Source of the DNA: Gemmatimonadota bacterium
Lineage (GTDB): Bacteria > Gemmatimonadota > Gemmatimonadetes > Gemmatimonadales > GWC2-71-9
Length of the DNA stretch: 27,861 bases
Reading direction: 5' to 3'
NCBI GenBank assembly: GCA_003222235.1
Contig: QHVD01000277.1
Location: 1-27,861, forward strand
The notes beneath the pieces are model-generated. The model was not told the origin of the DNA. It was given only the letters and a program-made list of their open reading frames with translations, and did not search any database. Positions within the stretch are counted from its first letter, which is position 1. Each line of letters opens with the position of its first letter. The translations under genes were made by a program, and so were the position numbers. This document shows positions 1 through 7,578 of the stretch, in pieces.

Positions 1-839
1 TCCTGCACCGCCTCGAGCACGCGCTGGTTGTCGCCGGGATTTCCGACGACCAGGTGCCCACTCATGGCGATCACTCCGCTTGTCACGGTCCACACGTGCA
101 GGTCGTGGACTGACGTGACCCCTGGGATCGACGCGATGCGGTCGTGGACCTCGTCGAGCGCGATGCCGGCCGGCGTCGCCTCCAGCAGGATGTCCGTGCT
201 CTCCTTCACGAGCCGCCAGGCGCCGGCGAGAATGAGTAGCGAGATGAAGACCGAGATGAGCGGGTCGGCCGGGAGCCAGCCGGTGGCGAGAATGATGGCG
301 CCGGCCGCCAGCGCGCCCGCGGAGCCCAGTGCATCGCTCAGGATGTGGAGGTATGCTCCGCGCTGGTTGAGCGAGTGCTCATGCCCGTGGTGCAAGACGC
401 CTGCGCCGATCACGTTCGCCACGAGTCCGGCCGCGGCGACGCCGAGCAGCAGCCCGGCCTGAATCTGTGGCGGATTCCGCAATCGGTGGTACGCCTCGAC
501 CGCGACGCCGACGGAGATCGCGATCAGGGCCGCCCCGTTCACCAGCGCCGCCAGGATCTCGAGCCGGAGCAGGCCGAATGTGCGCTCGGCGGTGGCGGGG
601 CGCTGCGCGAGGGAGGCGACCACGAGCGACAGGGCCAGCGCCCCAACGTCCGCAAGCATGTGACCCGCGTCCGCGAGCAGCGCCAGCGAGCCGGCGAGCC
701 AGCCCCCGACCAACTCCACCACCATGATCGCCGCCGTGATCTCGAGCGCCACGGTCATCCGCCGCCGGCTCTCGGGCCGGAGCGGCGCGCGGTGGGTACA
801 TTGGGCTTCGAGAGGGAGCGCTGTAGACACGGTAGACAT
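1..839 (-). CDS. Cation diffusion facilitator (CzcD-like metal efflux), 3' end cut by window
   Basis: A proton-driven exporter of Zn2+/Co2+/Cd2+-type ions in the inner membrane. The visible 279 residues hold TM segments and both halves of the CDF metal site: LADAGHMLAD (H60, D64) in TM2 and HILSDALGS (H165, D169) in TM5. These are the HxxxD pairs of the Zn-transporting branch. The cytoplasmic C-terminal domain begins near residue 210 (ATPAGIALDEVHDRI, then VHDLHVWTV) and is cut by the left edge. The ATG at 839 is chosen for length, but its first codons run into the neighbouring 7-nt repeats and no good Shine-Dalgarno is seen. The ATG at 758, just before TM1, is a real alternative. It lies on the same strand as hisD, 13 nt downstream, so it may be co-transcribed. 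The family is certain; the metal is not readable. Confidence 0.93.
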   Translation of the reverse strand, partial: MSTVSTALPLEAQCTHRAPLRPESRRRMTVALEITAAIMVVELVGGWLAGSLALLADAGHMLADVGALALSLVVASLAQRPATAERTFGLLRLEILAALVNGAALIAISVGVAVEAYHRLRNPPQIQAGLLLGVAAAGLVANVIGAGVLHHGHEHSLNQRGAYLHILSDALGSAGALAAGAIILATGWLPADPLISVFISLLILAGAWRLVKESTDILLEATPAGIALDEVHDRIASIPGVTSVHDLHVWTVTSGVIAMSGHLVVGNPGDNQRVLEAVQ

Positions 840-840
840 G

Positions 841-929
841 AGACGTCAGACCTCAGACATCAGATTTTGTTCCACTCTCTGACGTGTGACGAGTGACGTC
901 TGATGTCTGACGTCTGATGTCTGACGTCC
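841..929. repeat. Tandem 7-nt repeats forming an inverted repeat, hisD/CDF junction
   Basis: On the plus strand, 881-929 reads as seven consecutive 7-mers: GACGTGT, GACGAGT, GACGTCT, GATGTCT, GACGTCT, GATGTCT, GACGTCC. Oppositely oriented 7-mers lie at 841-861: AGACGTC, AGACCTC, AGACATC. Arms 841-864 and 899-922 pair over 24 bp with two mismatches around a 34-nt loop. The hisD stop codon (853-855) is inside the left arm, so the last codons of hisD are repeat-derived. It could fold in RNA at the hisD 3' end as a terminator or stabilising hairpin. No T-run is present. Confidence 0.85.
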
Positions 930-2202
930 GAACCCGAACCGCTTCCGCATGCCCGTATAGTCCTTCGGCCTCGGCCAGCGCGACGATGTGCGCCGCGTCC
1001 CGCTCGAGCCGTTCTCGCGAGTAGCAGATCACGCTCATGCGCTTCACGAAATCATACACCCCCAACGGCGAAACATATCGGGCGGCTCCACCCGTGGGCA
1101 ACACGTGTGAGGGGCCCGCCAGGTAGTCGCCCACCGGCTCCGGAGTCGAGTCCCCTACGAAGATCGCGCCGGCGTGGCGGATGCGCCGTGCCACAGCCCA
1201 CGGATCGCGCACCAGCAACTCGAGATGCTCGGGGGCCCGGCGGTTCGCCACCTCCACGGCAGCGTCGAGATCCGGAACGACGACGACCACCCCGCGGGCC
1301 GCCAGCGCGCGCTCGACGATCGCCCGCCGCGGCGAGCGCTCCATCTGGCGCGCGAGCTCGCCCGAGAGCCCATCGGCGAGCAGCGTGCTCGTCGTGACGC
1401 ACCATGCGCAGGCGTCCTCGTCGTGCTCGGCCTGGGCGATCAGGTCCGCCGCCACCGCACGCACGTCGGCCGTGTCGTCCGCCAGCACCAGGACCTCCGT
1501 GGGGCCCGCCAGCATGTCGATCCCCACGTCACCCGCGACCTGGCGCTTCGCCTCCGTCACGAACCGGTTCCCCGGGCCGACGATCTTGTCGACCCGGGGG
1601 ATCGTCGGCGTGCCGTACGCGAGGGCGGCGATCGCCTGCGCGCCGCCGACCCGGAACACACGATCCACGCCGGCCAGCCGCGCCGCGGCCAGTACCACGT
1701 CGGGCGTCCCACCGGGCGGCGTGACCATCACGATCTCCCCGACGCCGGCCACTCTCGCGGGCAGCGCAGTCATGAGGACGGTCGACGGATAGGCGGCCTT
1801 CCCGCCGGGCACGTACACGCCGACTCGCTCGAGCGGGACCACCTGCATGCCGATCTCCGTCCCGTCCGCGTCGCGCGTGGAGAAGCCCCGCTCGACCTGC
1901 CGGGCGTGGTAGTCGCGCACCCGCGCCGCGGCGATCTCGAGCGCGGCGACGAGCGGGGACGGCAGGCGCTCCAGCGCTTCCTGGCACCCGGCGACCGGCA
2001 CCTCCCACTCCCGGGGAGCGAGATCGATGTCGTCGAGTCGCCGCGTCTGGTCGCGGACGCCCGCGTCACCCCGGGCGCGCACGTCGTCGAGAATGGCGCG
2101 GACGCTAGCAACGGTCTCCGGATCGGCGCCGCCGAATCTACCGAATTGGGGAAGGTGCGGCGCCAGCGCCGTGTACGGCGGCGCTTGAAGTCGAGTGACC
2201 AC
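853..2202 (-). CDS. hisD: Histidinol dehydrogenase
   Basis: Catalyses the last two steps of histidine synthesis: NAD-dependent oxidation of L-histidinol to L-histidine. The family blocks are in order: GPGNRFVTEAKR, then DMLAGPTEVLVLAD, the zinc ligand pair in AQAEHDEDA (about Q257 and H260), EHLEL with the catalytic Glu-His, GDYLAGPSHVLPT with the Asp ligand, and the C-terminal GLYGHAEAV His. The open frame extends farther upstream, but homology starts near the GTG at 2202. That gives 449 residues, close to the usual 430, so this start was chosen. It overlaps or abuts the divergent CNNM gene, so promoter sequences must lie in coding DNA. Oddity: after the normal end (about AEAVRVR) the protein gains some 24 Ser/Thr/Asp/Arg-rich residues encoded by the 7-nt repeat array. 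Function is firm; the start is moderately sure. Confidence 0.95.
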   Translation of the reverse strand: MVTRLQAPPYTALAPHLPQFGRFGGADPETVASVRAILDDVRARGDAGVRDQTRRLDDIDLAPREWEVPVAGCQEALERLPSPLVAALEIAAARVRDYHARQVERGFSTRDADGTEIGMQVVPLERVGVYVPGGKAAYPSTVLMTALPARVAGVGEIVMVTPPGGTPDVVLAAARLAGVDRVFRVGGAQAIAALAYGTPTIPRVDKIVGPGNRFVTEAKRQVAGDVGIDMLAGPTEVLVLADDTADVRAVAADLIAQAEHDEDACAWCVTTSTLLADGLSGELARQMERSPRRAIVERALAARGVVVVVPDLDAAVEVANRRAPEHLELLVRDPWAVARRIRHAGAIFVGDSTPEPVGDYLAGPSHVLPTGGAARYVSPLGVYDFVKRMSVICYSRERLERDAAHIVALAEAEGLYGHAEAVRVRTSDIRRQTSDVTRHTSESGTKSDV

Positions 2203-2212
2203 TGGGTATGTT
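2185..2212 (+). promoter_or_regulatory. Possible promoter of the CNNM/CorC gene
   Basis: TTGAAG (2185-2190) and TATGTT (2207-2212) are separated by 16 nt, each matching 4 of 6 consensus bases. Transcription would begin around 2219, two or three bases before the ATG at 2222, giving an almost leaderless mRNA. That agrees with the lack of a Shine-Dalgarno there. The site lies partly inside the 5' end of hisD on the other strand. It is a weak match on its own. Confidence 0.3.
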
Positions 2213-2221
2213 CCCGCCTCT

Positions 2222-3562
2222 ATGCCCGCGTCGCCCTCGGAGTCGCTCGGCCTGCGCCTGCTGGCGGTGGTGCTGCTCGTGCTCGCCAATGCCTTCTTCG
2301 TAGCGGCCGAGTTCGCCCTCGTGGCCGCGCGACGCACGCGCATCGAGGCTCTGGTCCGCCGGGGCGACCGGAAGGCTAAGACCGTGCAGAGCGCGCTGCA
2401 AGATCTTTACCGCCAGCTGTCCGCCGCGCAGCTCGGCATCACCGTCGCCTCGATCTTGCTCGGCTATGTGGCGCAAGACACGGTGGCGCACCTGTTTCGC
2501 GGCTGGTTCGCAGCGCTGCCGCAGTGGCTCGACTTCCTCACCCGGGGAGGCGTGGCCTCGGTCCTCGCGGTGGCCGTGATCTCCTTCCTGCACGTGGTGT
2601 TCGGCGAGCAAGCCCCGAAAGCCTGGGCCATCACCTACCCGGAGCGGACCAGCCGCTGGATCGCGGCGCCGCTCATTGTCTTCTCCTGGATCACCCGACC
2701 GTTCACCGATCTGCTCAACTGGAGCGCCAACCGGGTGGTGGGCGTCCTCGGGATCAAGGGCACCAGCGTCGAGGTCGACCGCGTCCATTCGCCGGAAGAG
2801 ATTCGGATGCTGGTGGCGCAGAGCCGCAAGACCGGCCGCCTCGACGCGGACGACGCGCGCCTCCTCGAGGGCGTGTTCGAGTTCAGCGAGAAGACGGCAC
2901 GCGAGGTGATGACGCCACGCACCGAGATGGTGGCGCTCCCCGTGGACCTCACGCTCGAAGAGGCGGCCGATCAGGTCGCCGTCGCCGGCCGCTCGCGCTA
3001 TCCCGTGTACGCCGAGTCGCTCGACGACATCGTCGGACTCGTGCACTCGAAGGACATCCTCGCGGGACTGCGGTCGGCGAAGGGCGGAACCCTGCGCACC
3101 GTCCTGCGCCCCGCCGTGTTCGTGCCCGGGACCCGGGAGGTCGAAGACGTGCTGGCCGACATGAAGCGCCAGAAGATCCACCTCGCCATCGTGCTCGACG
3201 AGTTCGGCGGCACCGCCGGGCTCGTGACCATGGAGGACCTGCTCGAGGAGATCGTGGGCCAGATCTACGACGAGTACGATCGGCCCACGGCCGAGCTGCG
3301 CGCCGCGCCGGGCGGCACGGCCCCCGTGCTCCCGGGCGCGACGCCCGTGCGCGAGGTGAACGAGGCCTACGGACTCGAGCTCGACGAGAAAGACTACACC
3401 ACCATCGGCGGCTATCTCTTCGGGGCGCTCGGCCGACTGCCCAAGGTGGGGGATCGGGTCGCCGTGAAGGGGGCGGTCTTCGAGATCGTCGAGATGGAGG
3501 GACGGCGGGTCGGGACCCTCCGCCTGCTGCAACGCGCCGCGCCGGAGGAGACCGCGAAGTGA
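2222..3562 (+). CDS. CNNM/CorC-type membrane protein (DUF21, CBS pair, CorC_HlyC)
   Basis: An inner-membrane protein of the HlyC/CorC family, often tied to Mg2+/Co2+ homeostasis. The 446 residues show the standard order. A DUF21 membrane domain covers about 1-190, with a first hydrophobic helix at LRLLAVVLLVLANAFFVAAE and the motif VVFGEQAPKAWAI. A CBS pair follows at about 205-325 (REVMTPRTEMVALP, YPVYAESLDDIVGLVHSKD, FGGTAGLVTMEDLLEEIVG). A CorC_HlyC domain lies at about 345-430 (YTTIGGYLFGALGRLPKVGD). The ATG at 2222 is preferred. A GTG at 2195 is in frame but would overlap the hisD start. Its stop overlaps the hisZ start by 4 bp (GTGA), so translation of hisZ is probably coupled to it, although the functions are unrelated. 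Older names such as hemolysin or gliding protein are not supported by evidence here. Confidence 0.92.
   Translation: MPASPSESLGLRLLAVVLLVLANAFFVAAEFALVAARRTRIEALVRRGDRKAKTVQSALQDLYRQLSAAQLGITVASILLGYVAQDTVAHLFRGWFAALPQWLDFLTRGGVASVLAVAVISFLHVVFGEQAPKAWAITYPERTSRWIAAPLIVFSWITRPFTDLLNWSANRVVGVLGIKGTSVEVDRVHSPEEIRMLVAQSRKTGRLDADDARLLEGVFEFSEKTAREVMTPRTEMVALPVDLTLEEAADQVAVAGRSRYPVYAESLDDIVGLVHSKDILAGLRSAKGGTLRTVLRPAVFVPGTREVEDVLADMKRQKIHLAIVLDEFGGTAGLVTMEDLLEEIVGQIYDEYDRPTAELRAAPGGTAPVLPGATPVREVNEAYGLELDEKDYTTIGGYLFGALGRLPKVGDRVAVKGAVFEIVEMEGRRVGTLRLLQRAAPEETAK
3544..3550 (+). promoter_or_regulatory. Shine-Dalgarno for hisZ
   Basis: GGAGGAG lies 8 nt before the GTG at 3559 and inside the end of the CNNM gene. 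It decides the hisZ start and shows that this organism does use Shine-Dalgarno signals. Confidence 0.75.
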
Positions 3563-4539
3563 AGCCGCGCTCGTCCATCGCGCCGATCCCCCCCGGCGCG
3601 CTGGACCTCGCCGGCGACGCGGTGCGCCGCCGGCGCCAGCTCCAGAGCCGCATGCTGGAGCGGCTCGAGGCCGCGGCGTACCAGGAGATCATCCCGCCCA
3701 CCTTCGAGTACGCCGAGGTGTTCGTACGCGCAGGGGGGGAGGGGAACGAGGCAGGAGGCACCCCCTCCGATCTCTCGGACCGGCTGATCCGGTTCCTCGA
3801 TCTCGACGGCAAGCTCTTGGCCCTGCGCTACGACTTCACGGCGAGCGTCGCACGCCTCGCCGCGACGAAGCTCGCCGACCATCCCACCCCGCTGCGGCTG
3901 TGCTATGCCGGGAAGGTGTTCCGCCAAGACCCCGGGCGCGAAGGCCGGCGCCCGCGGGAGATCCTGCAGGTGGGCGGCGAGCTCCTCGGCGCAGACGGAG
4001 TAGGCGCGGACGTCGAGATCCTCCGGCTCGCCCTGGGACTGGCGCGCTGCGCCGACGTGACCGAATTCCAGGTGAACGTCGGCCACGTCGGGGCGCTGGC
4101 CCAGGCGCTTGCCACGCTCGCACCCCAAGACCGCGCGGTCGTGCGCCGCCTCATCGACCGCAAGGACGCCGCGGGGCTCGCCGCGGCCGCGCCCGGCGTG
4201 CTCGCGGAGCTGCCGTTCATCATCGGCCGGCGCGAGGCGCTCGACCGGGCGGCCCAGCTCGTTGGGGACGTCGCGCACCCGAACGAGGGCGTCACCCGCC
4301 TCCACGCCGTCGATGCCGCGCTGACCGACGACGAGCGGCGGCACGTCGTGTACGATTTCGGCGAGGTGCGGGGGCTCGATTACTACACGGGGATCCATTT
4401 CGAGATCTTCGTCACGGGAGCACGGACCGCCGTCGGCGCGGGCGGCCGCTACGACGACCTGATGGGACGCTTCGGACGCCCCCTCCCTGCCGTCGGACTC
4501 GCCCTCGACCTCGACGCGCTCGCCGAAGCCGCGCCGTGA
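3559..4539 (+). CDS. hisZ: ATP phosphoribosyltransferase regulatory subunit
   Basis: A catalytically inactive relative of histidyl-tRNA synthetase that forms a complex with short HisG and carries its histidine feedback control. The 326 residues cover only the class II synthetase core; there is no anticodon-binding domain, which argues for HisZ over HisS. Motif 2 is visible at about 126-145 (GREGRRPREILQVGGELLG), and the HisRS-like box GLDYYTGIHFEIF lies near 273-285, followed by GAGGRYDDL. The immediate downstream gene is a short-form hisG, the expected partner. The GTG start overlaps the upstream stop (GTGA) and has a good Shine-Dalgarno. Oddity: residues about 59-68 (GGEGNEAGG) come from a purine-rich repeat block where relatives have a short loop. 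Confidence 0.9.
   Translation: MKPRSSIAPIPPGALDLAGDAVRRRRQLQSRMLERLEAAAYQEIIPPTFEYAEVFVRAGGEGNEAGGTPSDLSDRLIRFLDLDGKLLALRYDFTASVARLAATKLADHPTPLRLCYAGKVFRQDPGREGRRPREILQVGGELLGADGVGADVEILRLALGLARCADVTEFQVNVGHVGALAQALATLAPQDRAVVRRLIDRKDAAGLAAAAPGVLAELPFIIGRREALDRAAQLVGDVAHPNEGVTRLHAVDAALTDDERRHVVYDFGEVRGLDYYTGIHFEIFVTGARTAVGAGGRYDDLMGRFGRPLPAVGLALDLDALAEAAP
3733..3759 (+). repeat. In-frame purine-rich repeat block inside hisZ
   Basis: A run of seven G followed by AGGGGAAC and AGGCAGGAGGC on the coding strand, encoding Gly/Glu/Asn-rich residues about 59-68 of HisZ. GGGGAAC is the same 7-mer seen in pdxA and the batA-like gene. Confidence 0.6.
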
Positions 4540-5231
4540 GCCCCCCGGCCCCCCCGACCCCCTCGCTACCCCTGAAGATGGCGCTCCCGAAGGGGCGGCT
4601 GCTCGAGCCTGCCCTCGCCCTGTTCCGGACGATCGGCATCGCGGCCTCCGAGCCGGCCACCACGCGCAAACTGCTCGTCCCTTCGTCCGACGGGACGTTG
4701 TCGTTCTTGTTCGTGAAGCCGGGCGACGTCCCGGTGTACGTCGAATCGGGCGCGGCGGACCTCGGCATTACGGGCACGGACGTCCTGCGCGAGACCGATG
4801 CGGATGTGCTCGAGCCGCTCGCGCTCGGCTTCGGCGCCTGCCGCCTGGTCGTGGCCACCCCGAAGAACGTCGCCTACCCGTCCCTGCCGGGGGGTGTGAC
4901 CCCGCGCGTCGCGACGAAGTACCCGCGTCTGACGCGCTCGTTCTTCGCGGAAACGGGTCTCGGCGTCGAGGTCATCACGGTCAGCGGCAGCGTTGAGGTG
5001 GCGCCGCTCCTCGGCCTGTCGCACTGGATCGTGGATCTGGTGGATACGGGCCGCACGCTGCGGGAGAACGGGCTGGTGGAGCGGGCTCAGATCCTGGACG
5101 TAGGGGCGGTGCTGGTCGTGAATCGGGCGAGCCAGAAGCTCAAGTTAGACCTGCACCAGAGGCTGCTCGCCAGATTACAGGAAGCCAGCCGGCAGCAGAG
5201 TTCCAAGCCGCAAGCCGCAAGCGGTTCCTAG
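4536..5231 (+). CDS. hisG: ATP phosphoribosyltransferase, short (HisZ-dependent) form
   Basis: Catalyses the first step of histidine synthesis, joining ATP and PRPP to give phosphoribosyl-ATP. The protein starts with the family opening MALPKGRLLEPALALF and holds DLGITGTDVL and the HisG signature EVAPLLGLSHWIVDLVDTGR near residues 152-171. At 231 residues it is the short form without the C-terminal ACT-like regulatory domain, so it needs HisZ, encoded directly upstream. The GTG at 4536 overlaps the hisZ stop by 4 bp and is preferred for coupling. It adds a 14-residue Pro-rich leader, and the ATG at 4578 is a good alternative. Oddity: the last residues (about SSKPQAASGS) are translated from a 7-nt repeat array. 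Confidence 0.95.
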   Translation: MSPPAPPTPSLPLKMALPKGRLLEPALALFRTIGIAASEPATTRKLLVPSSDGTLSFLFVKPGDVPVYVESGAADLGITGTDVLRETDADVLEPLALGFGACRLVVATPKNVAYPSLPGGVTPRVATKYPRLTRSFFAETGLGVEVITVSGSVEVAPLLGLSHWIVDLVDTGRTLRENGLVERAQILDVGAVLVVNRASQKLKLDLHQRLLARLQEASRQQSSKPQAASGS

Positions 5232-5313
5232 TCGTGAGTGCCAGGGTCCAGGAGGACTTCCTGACCGACTGCTTCTCAACCTAACAACCGCTTGCGGCTT
5301 GCGGCTTGCGGCT
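5205..5313. repeat. Tandem 7-nt repeats as a perfect 22-bp inverted repeat, hisG/pdxA junction
   Basis: The left arm 5205-5226 holds two AAGCCGC 7-mers plus AAGCGGTT. The right arm 5286-5307 is its exact reverse complement, and the right side continues as AACCGCT followed by three TGCGGCT copies (5286-5313). The loop is 59 nt. The element lies between convergent hisG and pdxA, whose stops are at 5229-5231 and 5324-5326. The left arm is translated as the end of HisG. It may act as a bidirectional terminator, but the long loop and lack of T-runs are not those of a standard intrinsic terminator. Confidence 0.88.
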
Positions 5314-5323
5314 CCACTGACGA

Positions 5324-6229
5324 CTAATGTTCGGCAACCTGCCTCCTGGCTAGTTCGACCGCCAGTTCCAAGGCCGCCCGCATCGATCCCGGATCGGCGA
5401 TCCCCTTCCCGGCGATGTCCAGAGCCGGACCGTGATCGGGGGCGGTTCGGGGAAACGGGAGTCCCAGCGTCACGTTCACGCCCTTGCCAAACCCGGCCAC
5501 CTTCACCGCGGTCATGCCGACGTCGTGGTACGGCGCCAGCACCGCGTCGAACTCGCCTTTCAGCGCCCGCACGAACACGGTGTCGGCGGGCAGCGGCCCG
5601 ACGGCACCGAGGGCTTGGGCTGCCGGCCGGAGCACCCGGTCGTCCTCGTCCCCGAACAGGCCGGAGTCGCCGGCATGGGGGTTGAGCGCGCATACCGCGA
5701 GCCGCGGATGCTCGATCCCCCACCACTCTTGGAGCGCCCGGCCGGCGATCCGCCCGGTGCTGATCACCCGCTCGGTCGTCACCTGCCCCGGCACGTCCCG
5801 CAGCGGGATGTGCGTGGTGACCAACACCACCCGGAGGTTGCCGGTCGCGAGCATCATCGCGACGTCCGCGCCTGCGAGGTGGGCGAGGAACTCCGTGAGG
5901 CCCGGATAGCGGTAGCCGGCGAGATGCAGCGCGTGCTTGTGAACCGGGCCGGTGGCGATCGCGTCGACCGTTCCGGCGCGCACGAGGTCGACGGCCTGTT
6001 CGACCGCCCGCCCCGCCAGCCGGCCGGCGTCGCTCTCCTCGTTTCCCCCCTCCCGTTCCCCGCTCCCCGAGCCCCACGCCCCGACGCCGACCCGGTGATC
6101 CGCCGGGATCTTCGCGATCTGATCGTCCGGCCCGATCAGCGTGATGTCCGCGTCGAGGCGTTCCTGCGCGAGCGCGCGCTGCACGACCTCCGGCCCGATC
6201 CCGCGCGGATCCCCGAGGGTCACCGCCAT
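5324..6229 (-). CDS. pdxA: 4-hydroxythreonine-4-phosphate dehydrogenase
   Basis: NAD-dependent oxidation of 4-phosphohydroxy-L-threonine in the DXP-dependent route to pyridoxal phosphate. Family landmarks in the 301 residues are the opening MAVTLGDPRGIGPEV, TGPVHKHAL, and the three metal-binding His regions TTHIPLRDV, NPHAGDSGLFGDED and APYHDVGMTAVK, then PFPRTAPDHGPALDIAGKG. The ATG at 6229 is the only sensible start and lies 22 nt after surA, so the two are probably co-transcribed. surA-pdxA adjacency is also known from enterobacteria. Oddity: residues about 52-65 (GSGSGEREGGNEES) come from a purine-rich 7-nt repeat block placed before the helix RLAGRAVEQAVDLV. Termination probably involves the inverted repeat just downstream. 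Confidence 0.95.
   Translation of the reverse strand: MAVTLGDPRGIGPEVVQRALAQERLDADITLIGPDDQIAKIPADHRVGVGAWGSGSGEREGGNEESDAGRLAGRAVEQAVDLVRAGTVDAIATGPVHKHALHLAGYRYPGLTEFLAHLAGADVAMMLATGNLRVVLVTTHIPLRDVPGQVTTERVISTGRIAGRALQEWWGIEHPRLAVCALNPHAGDSGLFGDEDDRVLRPAAQALGAVGPLPADTVFVRALKGEFDAVLAPYHDVGMTAVKVAGFGKGVNVTLGLPFPRTAPDHGPALDIAGKGIADPGSMRAALELAVELARRQVAEH
6036..6075 (-). repeat. In-frame purine-rich 7-nt repeats inside pdxA
   Basis: On the plus strand the block reads GTTTCCCCCC, TCCC, then the 7-mers GTTCCCC, GCTCCCC and GAGCCCC. On the coding strand these are GGGGAAC-type units. They encode a Gly/Ser/Glu-rich insert of about 14 residues in PdxA. Confidence 0.7.
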
Positions 6230-6251
6230 GCGGGGCCGCCGGCGCCGGGCG

Positions 6252-7577
6252 CTAGAGCCGGATGTCGACGTAGGTCGTGCGGCGCAGCAGATCGAGGTAG
6301 TGGCGTACCGCGAGCTGCTGGCTCAGCGACTCGCGGATGCGGTCCTTCACATCCTCGAACGTCAGCTCGCCCTCGGGGAGGCGCTTCGTCACCTCGAGCA
6401 CCACGAACTTGGGCCGGCGCGTGTTTCCGCCCACCTCGAACACCGGCTTGAGCCCGAGGACCGTGTCGTTCCCGATCGCGACCTGGTAGTCGGGCGGCAG
6501 CTGCGAGAGCGGCAGGCCGTCCGCGAGTTTCTCCTCGCTCTCGTCGCCGTAGCGCCGCGCCAGCGAGTCGAACGACGCGCCCGCCGCCAGCGCATCGTGC
6601 ACCAGGGCCGCTCGCCTGCGGGCCGAGTCGATCTGGGCTGGGGAGATCTCGGGCGCGATCAGCACGTGCCGCGCCAGCACCTCGGCCGGCTGCACGCGCT
6701 CCACCCGGATGATGTGGTAGCCGAACGGTGACTCCACGGGGGGCGAGATTTCCCCGGGCCGGAGTCGGAAGGCCACGTCTTCGAACTCCTTCACCATCTG
6801 GCCGCGGCGAAACCAGCCGAGGTCGCCGCCCTGCTCCCGCGAGGCGGTGTCCGCTGAGAACTTCTTCGCCACGTCCGCGAAGTTCGCGCCGTGTCGTAGC
6901 GCCACGACCAGCGACTCGGCGAGCTGGCGCGCCCGGGCCTTCCCGACCGAGTCGGGCTGCGACACGATCACGATCTGTCGGAACGAAATAGAGGCGGGAC
7001 GCTTTGGCTGTTGCGCGCTGTTCTGTTGCCAGAACTCCCGCATCTGGACTTCGGTAGGCGGGATCGGCCGGAGCTTCCCCTTCTGGCGCAGCAGCTCGAT
7101 GAGTCGCTGCTGCAGGATCGACCGGCGCTGGTTGTCCGCGAGCCAGCGGCGCCACTCCTCCTCGGATTGGAAGCCCGCCGCCCGCAACTGTGCTTGGAAC
7201 TCGGTGACTGCGGTGAACTGCTTGCGGACGTTCTGCACGGTCTGCTCGACCTGGTCCTGGACCTCTTGGTCGCTCACCTTGATCGTCGTGTCGCGCTCGG
7301 CCTGCTGGACCAGCAACTCCTCCTCCACCATCTGGGTCAGAATCTGGCGGCGCGCCGCTTCCCGTCCGGCAGAGTCGCTCGGCACTTTGAGCCCCTGGGC
7401 CTGGGCCAGCACCAGCTGCTCCTCCACCTGCGAGGCGAGGATCGGCTTCGACCCGACGATCGCCAAAATCCGATCCACGGGGCGCGCGGCCGTGCGATCC
7501 CCCTGAGCCGCCGCGTTCACCGGAGCCCCGGCGGCAATCACGCAGAGCACGGCGACCCCCAGCGAGACCCCGCGCAT
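6252..7577 (-). CDS. surA: SurA-like periplasmic peptidyl-prolyl isomerase / outer-membrane protein chaperone
   Basis: A periplasmic foldase expected to escort outer-membrane proteins. The 441 residues begin with a signal peptide (hydrophobic LGVAVLCVIAAGAPVNAAAQ, cleavage near 24). A SurA N-terminal chaperone domain follows at about 33-165, opening with VDRILAIVGSKPILASQVEE. The first parvulin domain is complete at about 198-296 (ISFRQIVIV, GGDLGWFRRGQMVKEFEDV, SPFGYHIIRVE). The second, at about 301-400, is degenerate: it keeps LARHVLIAPE but lacks the GYHII core, as often happens to one domain in SurA. Only 1 nt separates it from the upstream parvulin lipoprotein gene, and pdxA follows. The family is sure; strict orthology with enterobacterial SurA rests on domain order and the pdxA neighbour. 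Confidence 0.9.
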   Translation of the reverse strand: MRGVSLGVAVLCVIAAGAPVNAAAQGDRTAARPVDRILAIVGSKPILASQVEEQLVLAQAQGLKVPSDSAGREAARRQILTQMVEEELLVQQAERDTTIKVSDQEVQDQVEQTVQNVRKQFTAVTEFQAQLRAAGFQSEEEWRRWLADNQRRSILQQRLIELLRQKGKLRPIPPTEVQMREFWQQNSAQQPKRPASISFRQIVIVSQPDSVGKARARQLAESLVVALRHGANFADVAKKFSADTASREQGGDLGWFRRGQMVKEFEDVAFRLRPGEISPPVESPFGYHIIRVERVQPAEVLARHVLIAPEISPAQIDSARRRAALVHDALAAGASFDSLARRYGDESEEKLADGLPLSQLPPDYQVAIGNDTVLGLKPVFEVGGNTRRPKFVVLEVTKRLPEGELTFEDVKDRIRESLSQQLAVRHYLDLLRRTTYVDIRL

Positions 7578-7578
7578 G

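Noticed and set aside
841..929. CRISPR-like array
   Set aside because: Units are 7 nt and contiguous, with no spacers of 25-40 nt and no cas genes nearby.
2138..3532. 464-codon minus-strand frame opposite the CNNM gene
   Set aside because: It shows only His/Glu/Arg-rich low-complexity translation, while the plus strand gives an ordered DUF21-CBS-CorC protein.
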